NCBI RefSeq assembly: GCF_003054285.1
Contig: NZ_QBKS01000001.1
Span: 186,001-250,000, forward strand
From: Litoreibacter ponti
GTDB lineage: Bacteria; Pseudomonadota; Alphaproteobacteria; Rhodobacterales; Rhodobacteraceae
Reading direction: 5' to 3'
Length of the DNA: 64,000 nucleotides
This document shows positions 15,109 through 23,547 of this stretch, in pieces. Position 1 is the stretch's first letter; the number at the start of each line of letters is the position of its first letter. The notes beneath the pieces were generated by a model. That model saw only the letters and a program-made list of their open reading frames with translations, did no database searches and was not told where the DNA came from. The position numbers and the translations under genes were made by a program.

Positions 15109-18100
15109 ATGAGCACACGCCTCGCCACCGGCGGCCGCCTGCTGGACCGCGCCACACAGGTGAAATTCCAGTTCAACGGCAAGCATTTGCGCGGCCACGC
15201 GGGCGACACGCTCGCCTCCGCGCTTCTGGCCAATGATCAGATGCTCATGGGCCGCAGCTTCAAATACCACCGCCCCCGCGGCGTGGTGGCCTCCGGCGCG
15301 GAGGAGCCGAACGCCCTGATGAACCTCGGCAAGGGCGGCCGGTTCGAGCCCAACGCACGCGCCACCACGACAGAGCTGTTCGATGGGCTCTACGCCGAAA
15401 GCCAGAACCACTGGCCCTCGCTCGACTACGATGTGGGCGAGGTCAACGCGCTCGCCGCGCGCTTCATGCCCGCGGGTTTCTACTACAAGACCTTCATGGC
15501 CCCGGCGCCCGCGTGGAAACACGTCTTCGAGCCGTTCATCCGCAAGGCCGCAGGCCTCGGCCGCGCCCCCAAGGAGCGTGACGCCGACCGCTACGAGCAT
15601 TTCTACGCCTTCGTCGATGTGCTCGTCGTCGGCGGCGGCATCGCCGGGCTACAAGCCGCCAAGGCCGCGGGCGAGGCCGGCGCAAAGGTCCTGCTGATCG
15701 AGCAGACCGCCCACTGGGGCGGCCGCGCGCCAGTCGATGGGGCAGAGATTGACGGCATGCCCGCCGAAGACTGGATCACCAAGACGCTGCAAGCCCTTGG
15801 GAAGATGGACAATGTCTCCATCCGTACCCGCATGATGGGCGCAGGCGTCTATGACCATGGCTACGCACTGGGCTATGAGCGCCTGACGGATCACGCGCCC
15901 ACGAACGATCTGCCACGCCACCGCCTCTGGCGCATCCGCGCGGGCCAGATCATCACCGCCACCGGCGCCATCGAGCGCCCGCTGAGCTTCGCTGGCAATG
16001 ATATTCCCGGTGTGATGCTCGCCTCCGCCATGCGCGACTACGTCGCCAACTACGCCGTCTCCCCCGGCGACCGCACCGTGGTCGTGACCAACAATGACGA
16101 CGCCTACCGCACCGCTCTGACCCTGCTCGACGCAGGGCTCGCCGTGCCGATGATCATCGACGCGCGCGCCCAGGGCGGCGGCGATCTGATGGAGCAGGCC
16201 AAGGCGCGCGGCATCCGGGTCGAGACCGGCACCGCCATCGCCAAAGTCAACGGCCACAAGCGCGTCACGGGGGTCGAGATCTGTCCCCATGCGGGCGAAG
16301 GCAAAACCATGAAGCTAGTCGCCTGCGACGCGGTCGCCATGTCCGGCGGCTGGTCGCCCGTGGTGCACCTGTGGTCCCATTGCGGCGGCAAGCTCACGTG
16401 GGATGACGCGCAGGCGCATTTCAAACCCAACCCAGACGCCGCCCCCAAGGGCGCGGACGGCGAGGCCTTCGTGATCCCTGCGGGCATCGCCTCCGGTGCG
16501 ATGGACACGCCTGACGTGCTGGCAGATGCCCATGCGGCGGGGCGCGAGGCCGCCACCCGCACCGGCCACACCCCAAAGCGCACAAGCGCGCCAAAGGCAC
16601 AGGCGCAGCCCATGGCCCCGTTGCTGCCGGTGTGGAAAATGCCCCAAGGCGCCCACGCCAAGCTGCGCGCCAAGATGTGGCTCGATTTCCAGAACGACGT
16701 GAAGGTCTCCGACGTGCAGCTCGCCGCGCAAGAGGGATACGAGAGCGTTGAGCACACCAAGCGCTACACCACGCTCGGCATGGCAACGGATCAGGGCAAG
16801 CTTAGCAATATCAACGGCTTGGCGATCCTCGCGGACAGCCTCAACAGCCCGATCCCGCAGGTCGGCACCACCACATTCCGACCGCCCTACACGCCGATCT
16901 CCATGGGCGCGATTGCGGGCGAGGCGCAAAACGAGCTGTTCCAGCCGATCAACAAAACTCCGCTGCACGACTGGCACGAGGCCAATGGCGCGTATTTCGA
17001 ACCCGTCGGCCACTGGCGCAGGCCTTATTGCTTCCAGCGCCCCGGCGAGAGCGTCGAAGATGCTGTCCACCGCGAGGTAAAAGCGACGCGCGACAGCCTC
17101 GGGCTGCTTGACGCCTCCACCCTTGGCAAGATCGTCGTCAAGGGCCCTGACGCGGGCAAATTCCTCGACATGATGTACACCAACATGATGTCCAACCTGA
17201 AACCCGGCAAGTGCCGCTACGGGCTGATGTGCACCGAAAACGGCTTCCTGACCGATGACGGCGTGGTCGCACGGATCGATGACGACACATGGCTTTGCCA
17301 CACCACCACCGGCGGGGCGTCGCGCATTCACGCCCACATGGAGGAATGGCTGCAGACCGAATGGTGGGACTGGAAGGTCTACACCGCCAACGCGACCGAG
17401 CAATTCGGCCAGATCGCCGTCGTCGGCCCGAACGCGCGCAAACTGCTCGAAAAGCTTGGCGGCATGGATGTCAGCAAGGAGGCGCTCGGCTTCATGGAGT
17501 GGAAAGAGGGCCAGATCGGCGGCTTTGACGCCCGGGTCTTCCGCATCTCTTTCTCGGGCGAGCTCAGCTACGAGATCGCCGTGCCTGCCAGCCAAACGGC
17601 GGCCTTCTGGGACGCGCTGCACGCGGCGGGCGAAGAGTGGAGCGCCACCGCCTACGGCACCGAAGCCCTGCACATCATGCGCGCCGAGAAGGGCTTCATC
17701 ATGATCGGAGACGAGACTGACGGCACCGTCATCCCGCAGGACCTTGGCCTGCACTGGGCGCTCAGCAAGAAGAAGGACGACTACCTCGGCAAGCGCGCCC
17801 AGCAGCGCAGCCACATGACGGACCCGAACCGCTGGCAGCTCGTCGGGCTCGAGACGCTCGATGGCTCGGTCCTGCCGGACGGGGCCTACGCGGTGGCCGA
17901 CGGGCGCAACGACAACGGCCAGCGCAACACGCAAGGCCGCGTCACCTCGACCTACCACTCCCCAACGCTGGGGAAAGGTATCGCCATGGGGCTGGTGCTG
18001 AACGGCCCCGACCGCATGGGTGAGGTGATCGAGTTCCCGATGATCGAGGGCGATCCGGTCAAGGCGAAGATCGTCAGTCCGGTCTTCTATGACCCCGAGG

Positions 18101-18120
18101 GGGAGAAGCAGAATGTCTAA
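15109..18120 (+). CDS. soxA: Sarcosine oxidase subunit alpha
   Basis: A 1003-residue alpha subunit. The order is an N-terminal ferredoxin-like domain (about 1-120, with GRSFKYHRPRG), an NAD-binding FAD/Rossmann domain (VLVVGGGIAGLQAAKAAGEAG from about 172, quoted in part), and a C-terminal aminomethyltransferase (GcvT-like) folate-binding half starting near residue 600. Together with SoxB this oxidises sarcosine and transfers the methylene to tetrahydrofolate. The start MSTRLATGGRLLDRA matches homologue N-termini; upstream frame is non-coding overlap with soxD. The soxG start lies inside its last codons (8-base overlap). Confidence 0.95.
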   Translation: MSTRLATGGRLLDRATQVKFQFNGKHLRGHAGDTLASALLANDQMLMGRSFKYHRPRGVVASGAEEPNALMNLGKGGRFEPNARATTTELFDGLYAESQNHWPSLDYDVGEVNALAARFMPAGFYYKTFMAPAPAWKHVFEPFIRKAAGLGRAPKERDADRYEHFYAFVDVLVVGGGIAGLQAAKAAGEAGAKVLLIEQTAHWGGRAPVDGAEIDGMPAEDWITKTLQALGKMDNVSIRTRMMGAGVYDHGYALGYERLTDHAPTNDLPRHRLWRIRAGQIITATGAIERPLSFAGNDIPGVMLASAMRDYVANYAVSPGDRTVVVTNNDDAYRTALTLLDAGLAVPMIIDARAQGGGDLMEQAKARGIRVETGTAIAKVNGHKRVTGVEICPHAGEGKTMKLVACDAVAMSGGWSPVVHLWSHCGGKLTWDDAQAHFKPNPDAAPKGADGEAFVIPAGIASGAMDTPDVLADAHAAGREAATRTGHTPKRTSAPKAQAQPMAPLLPVWKMPQGAHAKLRAKMWLDFQNDVKVSDVQLAAQEGYESVEHTKRYTTLGMATDQGKLSNINGLAILADSLNSPIPQVGTTTFRPPYTPISMGAIAGEAQNELFQPINKTPLHDWHEANGAYFEPVGHWRRPYCFQRPGESVEDAVHREVKATRDSLGLLDASTLGKIVVKGPDAGKFLDMMYTNMMSNLKPGKCRYGLMCTENGFLTDDGVVARIDDDTWLCHTTTGGASRIHAHMEEWLQTEWWDWKVYTANATEQFGQIAVVGPNARKLLEKLGGMDVSKEALGFMEWKEGQIGGFDARVFRISFSGELSYEIAVPASQTAAFWDALHAAGEEWSATAYGTEALHIMRAEKGFIMIGDETDGTVIPQDLGLHWALSKKKDDYLGKRAQQRSHMTDPNRWQLVGLETLDGSVLPDGAYAVADGRNDNGQRNTQGRVTSTYHSPTLGKGIAMGLVLNGPDRMGEVIEFPMIEGDPVKAKIVSPVFYDPEGEKQNV

Positions 18121-18688
18121 TGTAGTCAGCGCGTTGCAGAGCAAAGTGAACGGGGATGGTTTCGCGGACATCCGCGAGCTGGGCTTGCAGGGCATGATCA
18201 CCCTGCGTGGCGATCTCGCCTCTGCTGCGGTGAAAAAGGCGCTCAAGGCCGCAACCGGCACCGACATGCCTGGCCAACGTGAAATCTTCATAAAGGGCGA
18301 CAAAGGTGCGGCCTGGATGTCGCCCGACGAGCTGCTGGTGATGGTGCCCTATGCCGACGCTCAGGCGACCACGGACCAACTGGCAGACGCGCTCAAAGGC
18401 CAACACGCGCTCGTCGTCAACGTTTCCGACGCCCGCGCGGTGATGCAGATCAGCGGCGCAGGCGCGCGGGAGGTGCTCGCCAAGCTCGCCCCGGTCGATC
18501 TGTCCCAAGATGCCTTCCAGCCCGGCATGATCCGCCGCACCCGGCTCGCGCAGGCGGCGGCGGCGTTCTGGATGGACAGCGACACCAGCTTCAAACTCGT
18601 CTGCTTCCGGTCCGAGGCGGGCTATGTCTTCGACCTGCTCGCGATGTCCGCCAGCGCGGGCTCTGAGGTCGGGTTTCTTTGTCACTAA
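18113..18688 (+). CDS. soxG: Sarcosine oxidase subunit gamma
   Basis: A 191-residue gamma subunit, the smallest GcvT-like partner of SoxA. Recognised from its position and from MSPDELLVMVPY and RVLA-type folate-fold segments such as VNVSDARAVMQISGAGAREVLAKL (quoted positions about 100-125). The start at 18113 has GGGGAG upstream and overlaps the soxA stop by eight bases. It completes the set soxB-D-A-G. A short hairpin (CTAAC/GTTAG, 18685-18699) overlaps the stop codon but lacks a T-run. Confidence 0.9.
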   Translation: MSNVVSALQSKVNGDGFADIRELGLQGMITLRGDLASAAVKKALKAATGTDMPGQREIFIKGDKGAAWMSPDELLVMVPYADAQATTDQLADALKGQHALVVNVSDARAVMQISGAGAREVLAKLAPVDLSQDAFQPGMIRRTRLAQAAAAFWMDSDTSFKLVCFRSEAGYVFDLLAMSASAGSEVGFLCH

Positions 18689-18721
18689 CTCCGTGTTAGC
18701 GATGTCATGTAAGTCTTTAAT

Positions 18722-19144
18722 TTGGATGAAACATTGTACTTCAAAGCCATTTCACTGGCCGCAGCCCTTTTGGCTGTCGCACCCGCCGCTGCAAGCACAG
18801 TTACACTCGATTGCGTCATGACCGATCTTGCCCGAAGCGGCGGCTGGATTGCCCGGGCGGCGCTGATCAAGGTCGATACCGCGCGCAAGAGCGTGCAGTT
18901 GCTCAAGCCCACACCCGACCAGTTGAACGGGTCCGTGCGCAAGGCGAAGCTCGCCCGCAATTCCGGGGGCAAGATGGTGTTGCGCTGGGTGGTGACCGGA
19001 ACCCGGAGCAAGTCGAACCAAACGACGCCTGCCTTCAATTACCGCGCGATGGTCCAGACCGACACTGGGGCGGTGAGCGTCATCGCCAAGCCTATCGGTT
19101 ATGGAAACGATTTCCGCGCGTCGGGCAGCTGCAAGATCAGCTGA
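18722..19144 (+). CDS. Secreted protein of unknown function
   Basis: A 140-residue protein with a signal peptide (AISLAAALLAVAPAAAS) and a compact mature domain of about 115 residues containing only two cysteines (C31 in LDCVM and C137 near the end), which probably form a disulfide. No family is recognised; the composition (beta-rich, basic) is that of a small periplasmic domain. There is no ATG: TTG 18722 is used, and TTG 18734 with GGATGA upstream is equally good. It follows soxG by 33 bases and converges on the thioredoxin-like gene. Confidence 0.6.
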   Translation: MDETLYFKAISLAAALLAVAPAAASTVTLDCVMTDLARSGGWIARAALIKVDTARKSVQLLKPTPDQLNGSVRKAKLARNSGGKMVLRWVVTGTRSKSNQTTPAFNYRAMVQTDTGAVSVIAKPIGYGNDFRASGSCKIS

Positions 19145-19153
19145 CGTTCCGGC

Positions 19154-20425
19154 TTACAGGGTCTTCATCACGCTGAGCGCCTGCCAGTAGCCTTCCTCAT
19201 TGGCGAGCTTTTCCATCGACAGCACCCGGCCTTTGTGGTCGAGCAGGTAGAGCTGCGGGGCCTCGATACAGCCCAGATCCTCAGCCACGTGGTCGGGCTG
19301 GTCGAAAAGCACCCGGACAGGAAGCCCGGCGGCCCGGGCGCGGTCCTCGATCTGGTTCTTGTCGATCCAATGGCTGTTGGGATTGTCGATGGCGGTGATC
19401 AGGTCGATGCTGGCGATCCGGTCCGGGTCCATCTGGTAGAGCGGGATCAGCGTTTCGAACTCCCACTGCATGGGGCCATTGGTGCGGTACCAGCTGAGCG
19501 AGTAGACCAGATGCAACTGCCCCGGCGCCATCGCGGCGATCGTGTCCTCCAGCCGGACCGTGCCGCCCTCGGGCCACTGGCCAAACGGGTCGTGCTGGGG
19601 CAGGGCGTAATTGATGGGGAAGGGCTCGCGCATCTCGGGCGGCCAGTATCGCAGCGGGTCGGAGCCCATCAGTTGGCAGTAAAGCGCAATCGCGCCCTTG
19701 TTGCGCGGGGCGGTGGCCAGCATCTGGCCTGCGACGGTCTTCGCCTCCTCGCGCCGCCCGCGGTTCCACAGGATCAGCGCGTCCATGAACAGCTCCAGCG
19801 CATCGTGGTCGAGCAAATCGTCTTGCAGACCCATCCGCTCCCGCGCATCGCGCCGCGCCCGCAGGTAGAAGTCGCAGCCCGCGACATCGCCACCTGCCAG
19901 ATGGCTGAGCGCGAGGAACAGCTGCAGATCGGGGACGTCCAGCGTGCCGATCTTGCGGGTCAGGGCATCGGGGTCCTTGGGACGCTTGCTGAAGAACGGC
20001 AGGCCCTTGGGCAGGGCCGCGTCTTCAAGGGGCGCGCGCAGGGCCTCGAAATCCTTCCAGTTCCCTTGCGACCAAAGCGTGTTCAACGCGGCCACGTCGT
20101 AGTTTCGCGACCGGATGCCTTCGATCAGCCCGTCATTGACCCGTGGGATCAGATGTAGACCGAAGGGCCAGGGCCCGGCCTCCAACGTGTGGATGGCGCC
20201 GCTGTCGGGGTCGAGAAACGCCATGCCGTTGACGCCATTGCCCCGCGCGGCGCGGATCTTCGCAGGCGAGGGGGGCTCCATATCGATTTGCAGCAGATGC
20301 CAGCCGGGCTTGATCCCCAGTGCCTCCGCCGGGGAGCCGGGCCAGACGGTCAGCACACGCTGGTCCTGCCGCATCGCCTTGTCGCGTAAGTTCTGGGGCC
20401 AGGAGGTCTCTTGCAGAGCGCGCAT
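19154..20425 (-). CDS. PDZ-like, TPR-like and thioredoxin-fold protein
   Basis: A 423-residue cytoplasmic protein without a signal peptide. Near the N-terminus, VWPGSPAEALGIKPGWHLLQID looks like the carboxylate-binding part of a PDZ domain. A helical middle (about 150-270) with FDYL/ALFMDALILWNRGRREEAK-type repeats suggests TPR-like packing. The last 120 residues resemble a thioredoxin/TlpA fold (SLSWYRTNGPMQWEFETLIPLY... APQLYLLDHKGRVLSME, quoted in part) but lack a CxxC pair, so disulfide exchange is unlikely. ATG 20425 is chosen over an upstream TTG. Function unknown; the architecture is reminiscent of scaffold proteins. Confidence 0.55.
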   Translation of the reverse strand: MRALQETSWPQNLRDKAMRQDQRVLTVWPGSPAEALGIKPGWHLLQIDMEPPSPAKIRAARGNGVNGMAFLDPDSGAIHTLEAGPWPFGLHLIPRVNDGLIEGIRSRNYDVAALNTLWSQGNWKDFEALRAPLEDAALPKGLPFFSKRPKDPDALTRKIGTLDVPDLQLFLALSHLAGGDVAGCDFYLRARRDARERMGLQDDLLDHDALELFMDALILWNRGRREEAKTVAGQMLATAPRNKGAIALYCQLMGSDPLRYWPPEMREPFPINYALPQHDPFGQWPEGGTVRLEDTIAAMAPGQLHLVYSLSWYRTNGPMQWEFETLIPLYQMDPDRIASIDLITAIDNPNSHWIDKNQIEDRARAAGLPVRVLFDQPDHVAEDLGCIEAPQLYLLDHKGRVLSMEKLANEEGYWQALSVMKTL

Positions 20426-20587
20426 GAAGGGGGTCCGTTGTCGTGTGTCCTTGGGCGAAAGGCTCGCCCGTGGGATGTATCCTTGGCAAGTGTGCAAAAG
20501 TGGTTAACCGCGCCTGCGTGACCCGCCTCACACATCTCAATTGTTCCGGGAACCTTCGCGCGCGACGGCGTGTTGGCAATACGAGGC

Positions 20588-20616
20588 TTGACCGCGCCCG
20601 TCCGGGCGCTCACTTA
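20588..20616 (+). promoter_or_regulatory. Possible promoter of sodB
   Basis: TTGACC is followed after 17-18 bases by CACTTAA, about 45 bases upstream of the sodB start. The -35 element is good, the -10 element poor. The rest of the 233-base gap shows nothing else I can support. Confidence 0.3.
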
Positions 20617-20658
20617 AGCACTATGTAATTTGACAACTCATCAAGGGGGCCCTCTACC

Positions 20659-21258
20659 ATGGCTTTTGAACTTCCCGATCTTCCCTACGCCCATGACGCA
20701 CTGGCCGATAACGGCATGTCGAAGGAAACGCTGGAGTACCACCACGACCTGCACCACAACGCCTATGTGACCAATGGCAACAAGGCCATCGAGGGCACCG
20801 AGTGGGAGGGCAAGAGCCTCGAAGAGATCATCGTCGGCACCTATGATAAGGGCGCCGTGGCGCAGAATGGCATCTTCAACAACATCTCCCAGCTGTGGAA
20901 CCACAACCAGTTCTGGGAAATGATGGGCCCCGGTAAATCCTCTATGCCGTCGGAGCTGGAAGCCGCGCTGAAGGACAGCTTCGGCTCGGTCGACAAGTTC
21001 AAGGAAGAGTTTTCGGCCGCAGGCGCAGGCCAGTTCGGCTCCGGCTGGGCGTGGCTGGTGAAAGACACCGATGGCGGCCTGAAGGTTACCAAGACCGAGA
21101 ACGGCGTGAACCCGGTCTGCTTCGGCCAGACCGCGCTTCTGGGCTGCGACGTGTGGGAGCACAGCTACTACATCGATTTCCGCAATGCCCGGCCGAAGTA
21201 TCTGTCGAACTTCCTCGACAATCTGGTGAACTGGGAAAACGTCGCCTCGCGCATGTAA
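20659..21258 (+). CDS. sodB: Superoxide dismutase (Fe type)
   Basis: A 199-residue Fe/Mn superoxide dismutase that disproportionates superoxide. The four metal ligands are H28, H82 (LWNHNQFW), D164 and H168 (CDVWEHSYYIDF). Glutamine at position 78 in the SQLWNH segment is the position that carries the active-site Gln in iron enzymes, which favours Fe over Mn. AAGGGGG precedes the ATG. An intrinsic terminator begins 30 bases after the stop and lies in the 5' region of the next gene. Confidence 0.94.
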   Translation: MAFELPDLPYAHDALADNGMSKETLEYHHDLHHNAYVTNGNKAIEGTEWEGKSLEEIIVGTYDKGAVAQNGIFNNISQLWNHNQFWEMMGPGKSSMPSELEAALKDSFGSVDKFKEEFSAAGAGQFGSGWAWLVKDTDGGLKVTKTENGVNPVCFGQTALLGCDVWEHSYYIDFRNARPKYLSNFLDNLVNWENVASRM

Positions 21259-21288
21259 GCGGAGCCGATGTCAGCCAAGGACAACATG

Positions 21289-21321
21289 AACCTGCCCGAC
21301 CCGCATCGGGCAGGTTTCTTT
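21289..21321 (+). terminator. Intrinsic terminator of sodB, overlapping the next gene's 5' end
   Basis: Perfect 10-bp stem (AACCTGCCCG / CGGGCAGGTT), 8-base loop, then TCTTT. Good terminator. It sits between two candidate starts (21268 and 21322) of the metallophosphoesterase gene. Confidence 0.8.
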
Positions 21322-22173
21322 ATGGGCTTCGCCGATTACTGGTGGGGGGCCTACACGCGCATCAAGCTGATCAAGCATGATGTGCTGACGGATAAATTCG
21401 CGCCCGGCGAGGCGTTGACGGTCGCGATCATCTCGGACATCCACGCCGACAAGACCTTCATGCCGATCTCCCGGGTGGCTGAGGCCGTGGAGATGGTGAA
21501 CGCGCAGGCCCCCGACCTGATCTACATGGGCGGCGACCTGCTGGCGCAGGACAACTGGGTGATGACGCCCGAGCCCGCCGAGGCGGTGGTAGAGGTCCTG
21601 TCCGATCTGAAGGCCCCGTTCGGGGTGTTCTCGACCACCGGCAATCACGACTGGTGGGACGACGAAGCGACACAGGCGCGCGAGAGCGACACGCCCTTTA
21701 CCGTGCCGATGCTGGAAGCGGCGGGATTGCGTGTGCTGCGCAACGAGGCGGTGAAACTCGATCACCCGGGCGACATCTGGGTGTCGGGGATCGAGAGCCA
21801 ATGGGCCTATGAGGGCAAGAAGCACGACCAGCACACCGGCGCGCATGATCTGGACGCGGCGCTTGCCGATGTGCCGCACGAAGCCTTCAGCCTGCTGCTG
21901 GCCCACGAGCCGGATATTTTCCCGAAACTGCCCAAGCGCGATCTCAACGGGCCGATCGACGTGGTGTTGTCGGGCCATACCCATGGCGGGCAGATCAAGA
22001 TCTTTCACACCCGCCCGATTATCCCATCGGAATATGGCCGACGCTACGCCTATGGACACCGGATCGAGGAAGGGCGCGACCTGATCGTCTCGGGGGGCTT
22101 GGGCTGTTCGATGCTGCCGTTGCGGTTCGGTGTCTTGCCGGAAATCACGATGGTCACGATCCGCTCCGCCTGA
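21322..22173 (+). CDS. Calcineurin-like metallophosphoesterase
   Basis: A 283-residue metallophosphoesterase of the YkuE/LpxH-like group. All motifs are present: SDIHAD (residues near 39), GGDLL, GNHDWW, LAHEPD and SGHTHGGQ, giving a two-metal phosphodiesterase site. Substrate unknown; a membrane lipid or UDP-lipid is possible since an early hydrophobic stretch precedes the domain. Start choice matters: ATG 21268 has GGAG in front but would encode the sodB terminator in its N-terminus; MGFADYWWG at 21322 is protein-like but has no Shine-Dalgarno. I use 21322. Confidence 0.8.
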   Translation: MGFADYWWGAYTRIKLIKHDVLTDKFAPGEALTVAIISDIHADKTFMPISRVAEAVEMVNAQAPDLIYMGGDLLAQDNWVMTPEPAEAVVEVLSDLKAPFGVFSTTGNHDWWDDEATQARESDTPFTVPMLEAAGLRVLRNEAVKLDHPGDIWVSGIESQWAYEGKKHDQHTGAHDLDAALADVPHEAFSLLLAHEPDIFPKLPKRDLNGPIDVVLSGHTHGGQIKIFHTRPIIPSEYGRRYAYGHRIEEGRDLIVSGGLGCSMLPLRFGVLPEITMVTIRSA

Positions 22174-22249
22174 CGCGACCCCGGAACTCTGCCCACACGG
22201 CGCGCGTTTCCCCTTACAGACATTCAACATACGAAAAAGGAGGCCCGCC

Positions 22250-22453
22250 ATGGCGGAACGGCACAGATCGAAAGATGGCAGCAAGGACAGCGAGAAGGTG
22301 CTTGGCACCGAGGGCGCTGTCTCTGGCGAGGGTCGTACCGGAGGCCGGCTCGCCCGCGACATCGGGACAAAAGACGAGATGAAGCGCGCCAAGGAGCGTC
22401 CGGCAGGTGCGACCCGCGTCACGAAATCCCATGAGGCGGAGGACGCGCAATGA
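22250..22453 (+). CDS. Small charged, probably disordered protein
   Basis: A 67-residue highly hydrophilic protein, almost a quarter Lys/Arg and rich in Glu, Asp, Gly and Ser, without hydrophobic core (MAERHRSKDGSK...). AAGGAGG precedes the ATG at ideal spacing, so it is really translated. Its last bases overlap the host-attachment-family gene as ATGA. Low-complexity proteins of this kind are often stress-related, but nothing specific supports that here. Confidence 0.6.
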   Translation: MAERHRSKDGSKDSEKVLGTEGAVSGEGRTGGRLARDIGTKDEMKRAKERPAGATRVTKSHEAEDAQ

Positions 22454-22902
22454 CGCGGCTCAAGCACAAGACATGGGTGCTGATCGCCGATGGCGAGAAG
22501 GCGCTGTTTCTCGAAAACCAGACCGATGGCGAGGACCCGCATCTGGAGGTCTTTCGCGAGGAAGAACAGGACAATCCCAAGGATATCGACCAATCCGCCA
22601 ACCGCCCGGGGCGCATGCATGATGGCGGGCCGCGGCACCGATCCGCGTTTGACGACACGGATTGGCACGAGCTTGCGAAGGAGCGCTTTGCCTCTGATCT
22701 GGCCGATATCCTCTACAAGCAAGCCCACAAGGGCCGGTTCGAGCATCTTGTCATTGCCGCCGCACCAAATGTTTTGGGCGAGCTGCGCCAGGAGTTGCAC
22801 CAAGAGGTCTCTGACAAGGTGATTGGTGAGATCCCGAAGACGCTGACCAACCACCAGATTGACGAGATCGAGCAGATCGTGAAGAACGATCTGGCAGGTT
22901 AA
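22450..22902 (+). CDS. Host attachment family protein (Pfam Host_attach type)
   Basis: A 150-residue cytosolic protein resembling proteins named for Agrobacterium host attachment; markers are TWVLIADGEKALFLEN at the start, FASDLADILYKQAHKGRFEHLVIAAAP in the middle (residues about 75-105) and the end EIEQIVKN. The name reflects the founding mutant; the fold is eRF1/pelota-like domain-like and a ribosome-related role is possible. It is translationally coupled to the charged small protein upstream and is followed by a terminator. Confidence 0.78.
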   Translation: MTRLKHKTWVLIADGEKALFLENQTDGEDPHLEVFREEEQDNPKDIDQSANRPGRMHDGGPRHRSAFDDTDWHELAKERFASDLADILYKQAHKGRFEHLVIAAAPNVLGELRQELHQEVSDKVIGEIPKTLTNHQIDEIEQIVKNDLAG

Positions 22903-22945
22903 TTCGACCTGACGGAGCCGTGTTCCGCGGCACGACATCCTTCAA

Positions 22946-22984
22946 ACAAAGCCCCGGGGCCTGCGGCCTGTCGGGGCTTTGTTG
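22946..22984 (+). terminator. Stem-loop terminator after the host-attachment-family gene
   Basis: Eleven-bp stem (ACAAAGCCCCG / CGGGGCTTTGT) with a 15-base loop that can itself pair, followed by a short T-rich run (TTTGTTG). Likely intrinsic terminator with a weak U-tract. Confidence 0.65.
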
Positions 22985-23042
22985 CATCTGGCTGGCGGCA
23001 ACGTGATTGGCCCGGATGCGGCTCTTCTGGCAGATGTCGCGT

Positions 23043-23066
23043 GAGTATTTGAGACCAAATGGAGAT
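23043..23066 (+). repeat. GTATTT/ACCAAATGGAGA motif, copy 1
   Basis: GAGTATTT, GAG, ACCAAATGGAGAT. Identical to two other copies in the window except for the central three bases. Here its GGAG is placed four to seven bases before an ATG and probably serves as the Shine-Dalgarno of the DUF302 gene. Confidence 0.75.
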
Positions 23067-23069
23067 ATC

Positions 23070-23534
23070 ATGCGCGCACTGATCCTGAGCCTCGGCTTGA
23101 TTTTTGGCGGGGCGGCACACGCAGATGTCACCGCGCGCGACGGGTGGGTCGTGCTGCCCACGGACAAACCCTATGACGTGCTGGTCGACGACGTGAAAGC
23201 GGCGGTGAAGGCGGGCAAGATGGGCGTCGTCACGCAAGCCGGTCCCACCGGGGCGGCGAAAGCGCGCGGGATCGAGATCCCCGGAAATCGCGTGATCGGT
23301 GTCTTCAACAACAGGTTTGCAGTCCGCATCCTGGGCCTGTCCACGGCGGCCATGATCGAGGCGCCGATCCGCATGTATGTCACGGAAACGGATGGCGGCG
23401 CGACGCTCAGCTACAAGACGCCGACCCTTGTCTTCACGCCCTATATGGACGAAGCAGGGCCGGAATTGGCAGAGGCCGCCGCCGAGCTGGACGCAATTTT
23501 CGACACGATCGCCCGTGACGCCGTCGCGCGCTGA
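23070..23534 (+). CDS. Secreted DUF302 domain protein
   Basis: A 154-residue periplasmic protein with a signal peptide at residues 1-17 (MRALILSLGLIFGGAAHA). The mature part is a DUF302 domain, a small alpha-beta fold seen in many bacteria with no settled role; the family segment FNNRFAVRILGL and NPAM-type ending PTLVFTPY are visible. Start is ATG 23070, not an upstream frame opening, because GGAG and the signal peptide start there. It lies 13 bases before the TPP-enzyme gene and may be in the same operon. Confidence 0.7.
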   Translation: MRALILSLGLIFGGAAHADVTARDGWVVLPTDKPYDVLVDDVKAAVKAGKMGVVTQAGPTGAAKARGIEIPGNRVIGVFNNRFAVRILGLSTAAMIEAPIRMYVTETDGGATLSYKTPTLVFTPYMDEAGPELAEAAAELDAIFDTIARDAVAR

Positions 23535-23547
23535 GGAGGACCCCCCA

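Noticed and set aside
16315..18303. Leftward open frame of about 660 codons opposite soxA
   Set aside because: Shadow of soxA: low-complexity composition and no recognisable motif, whereas soxA is a full-length family member.
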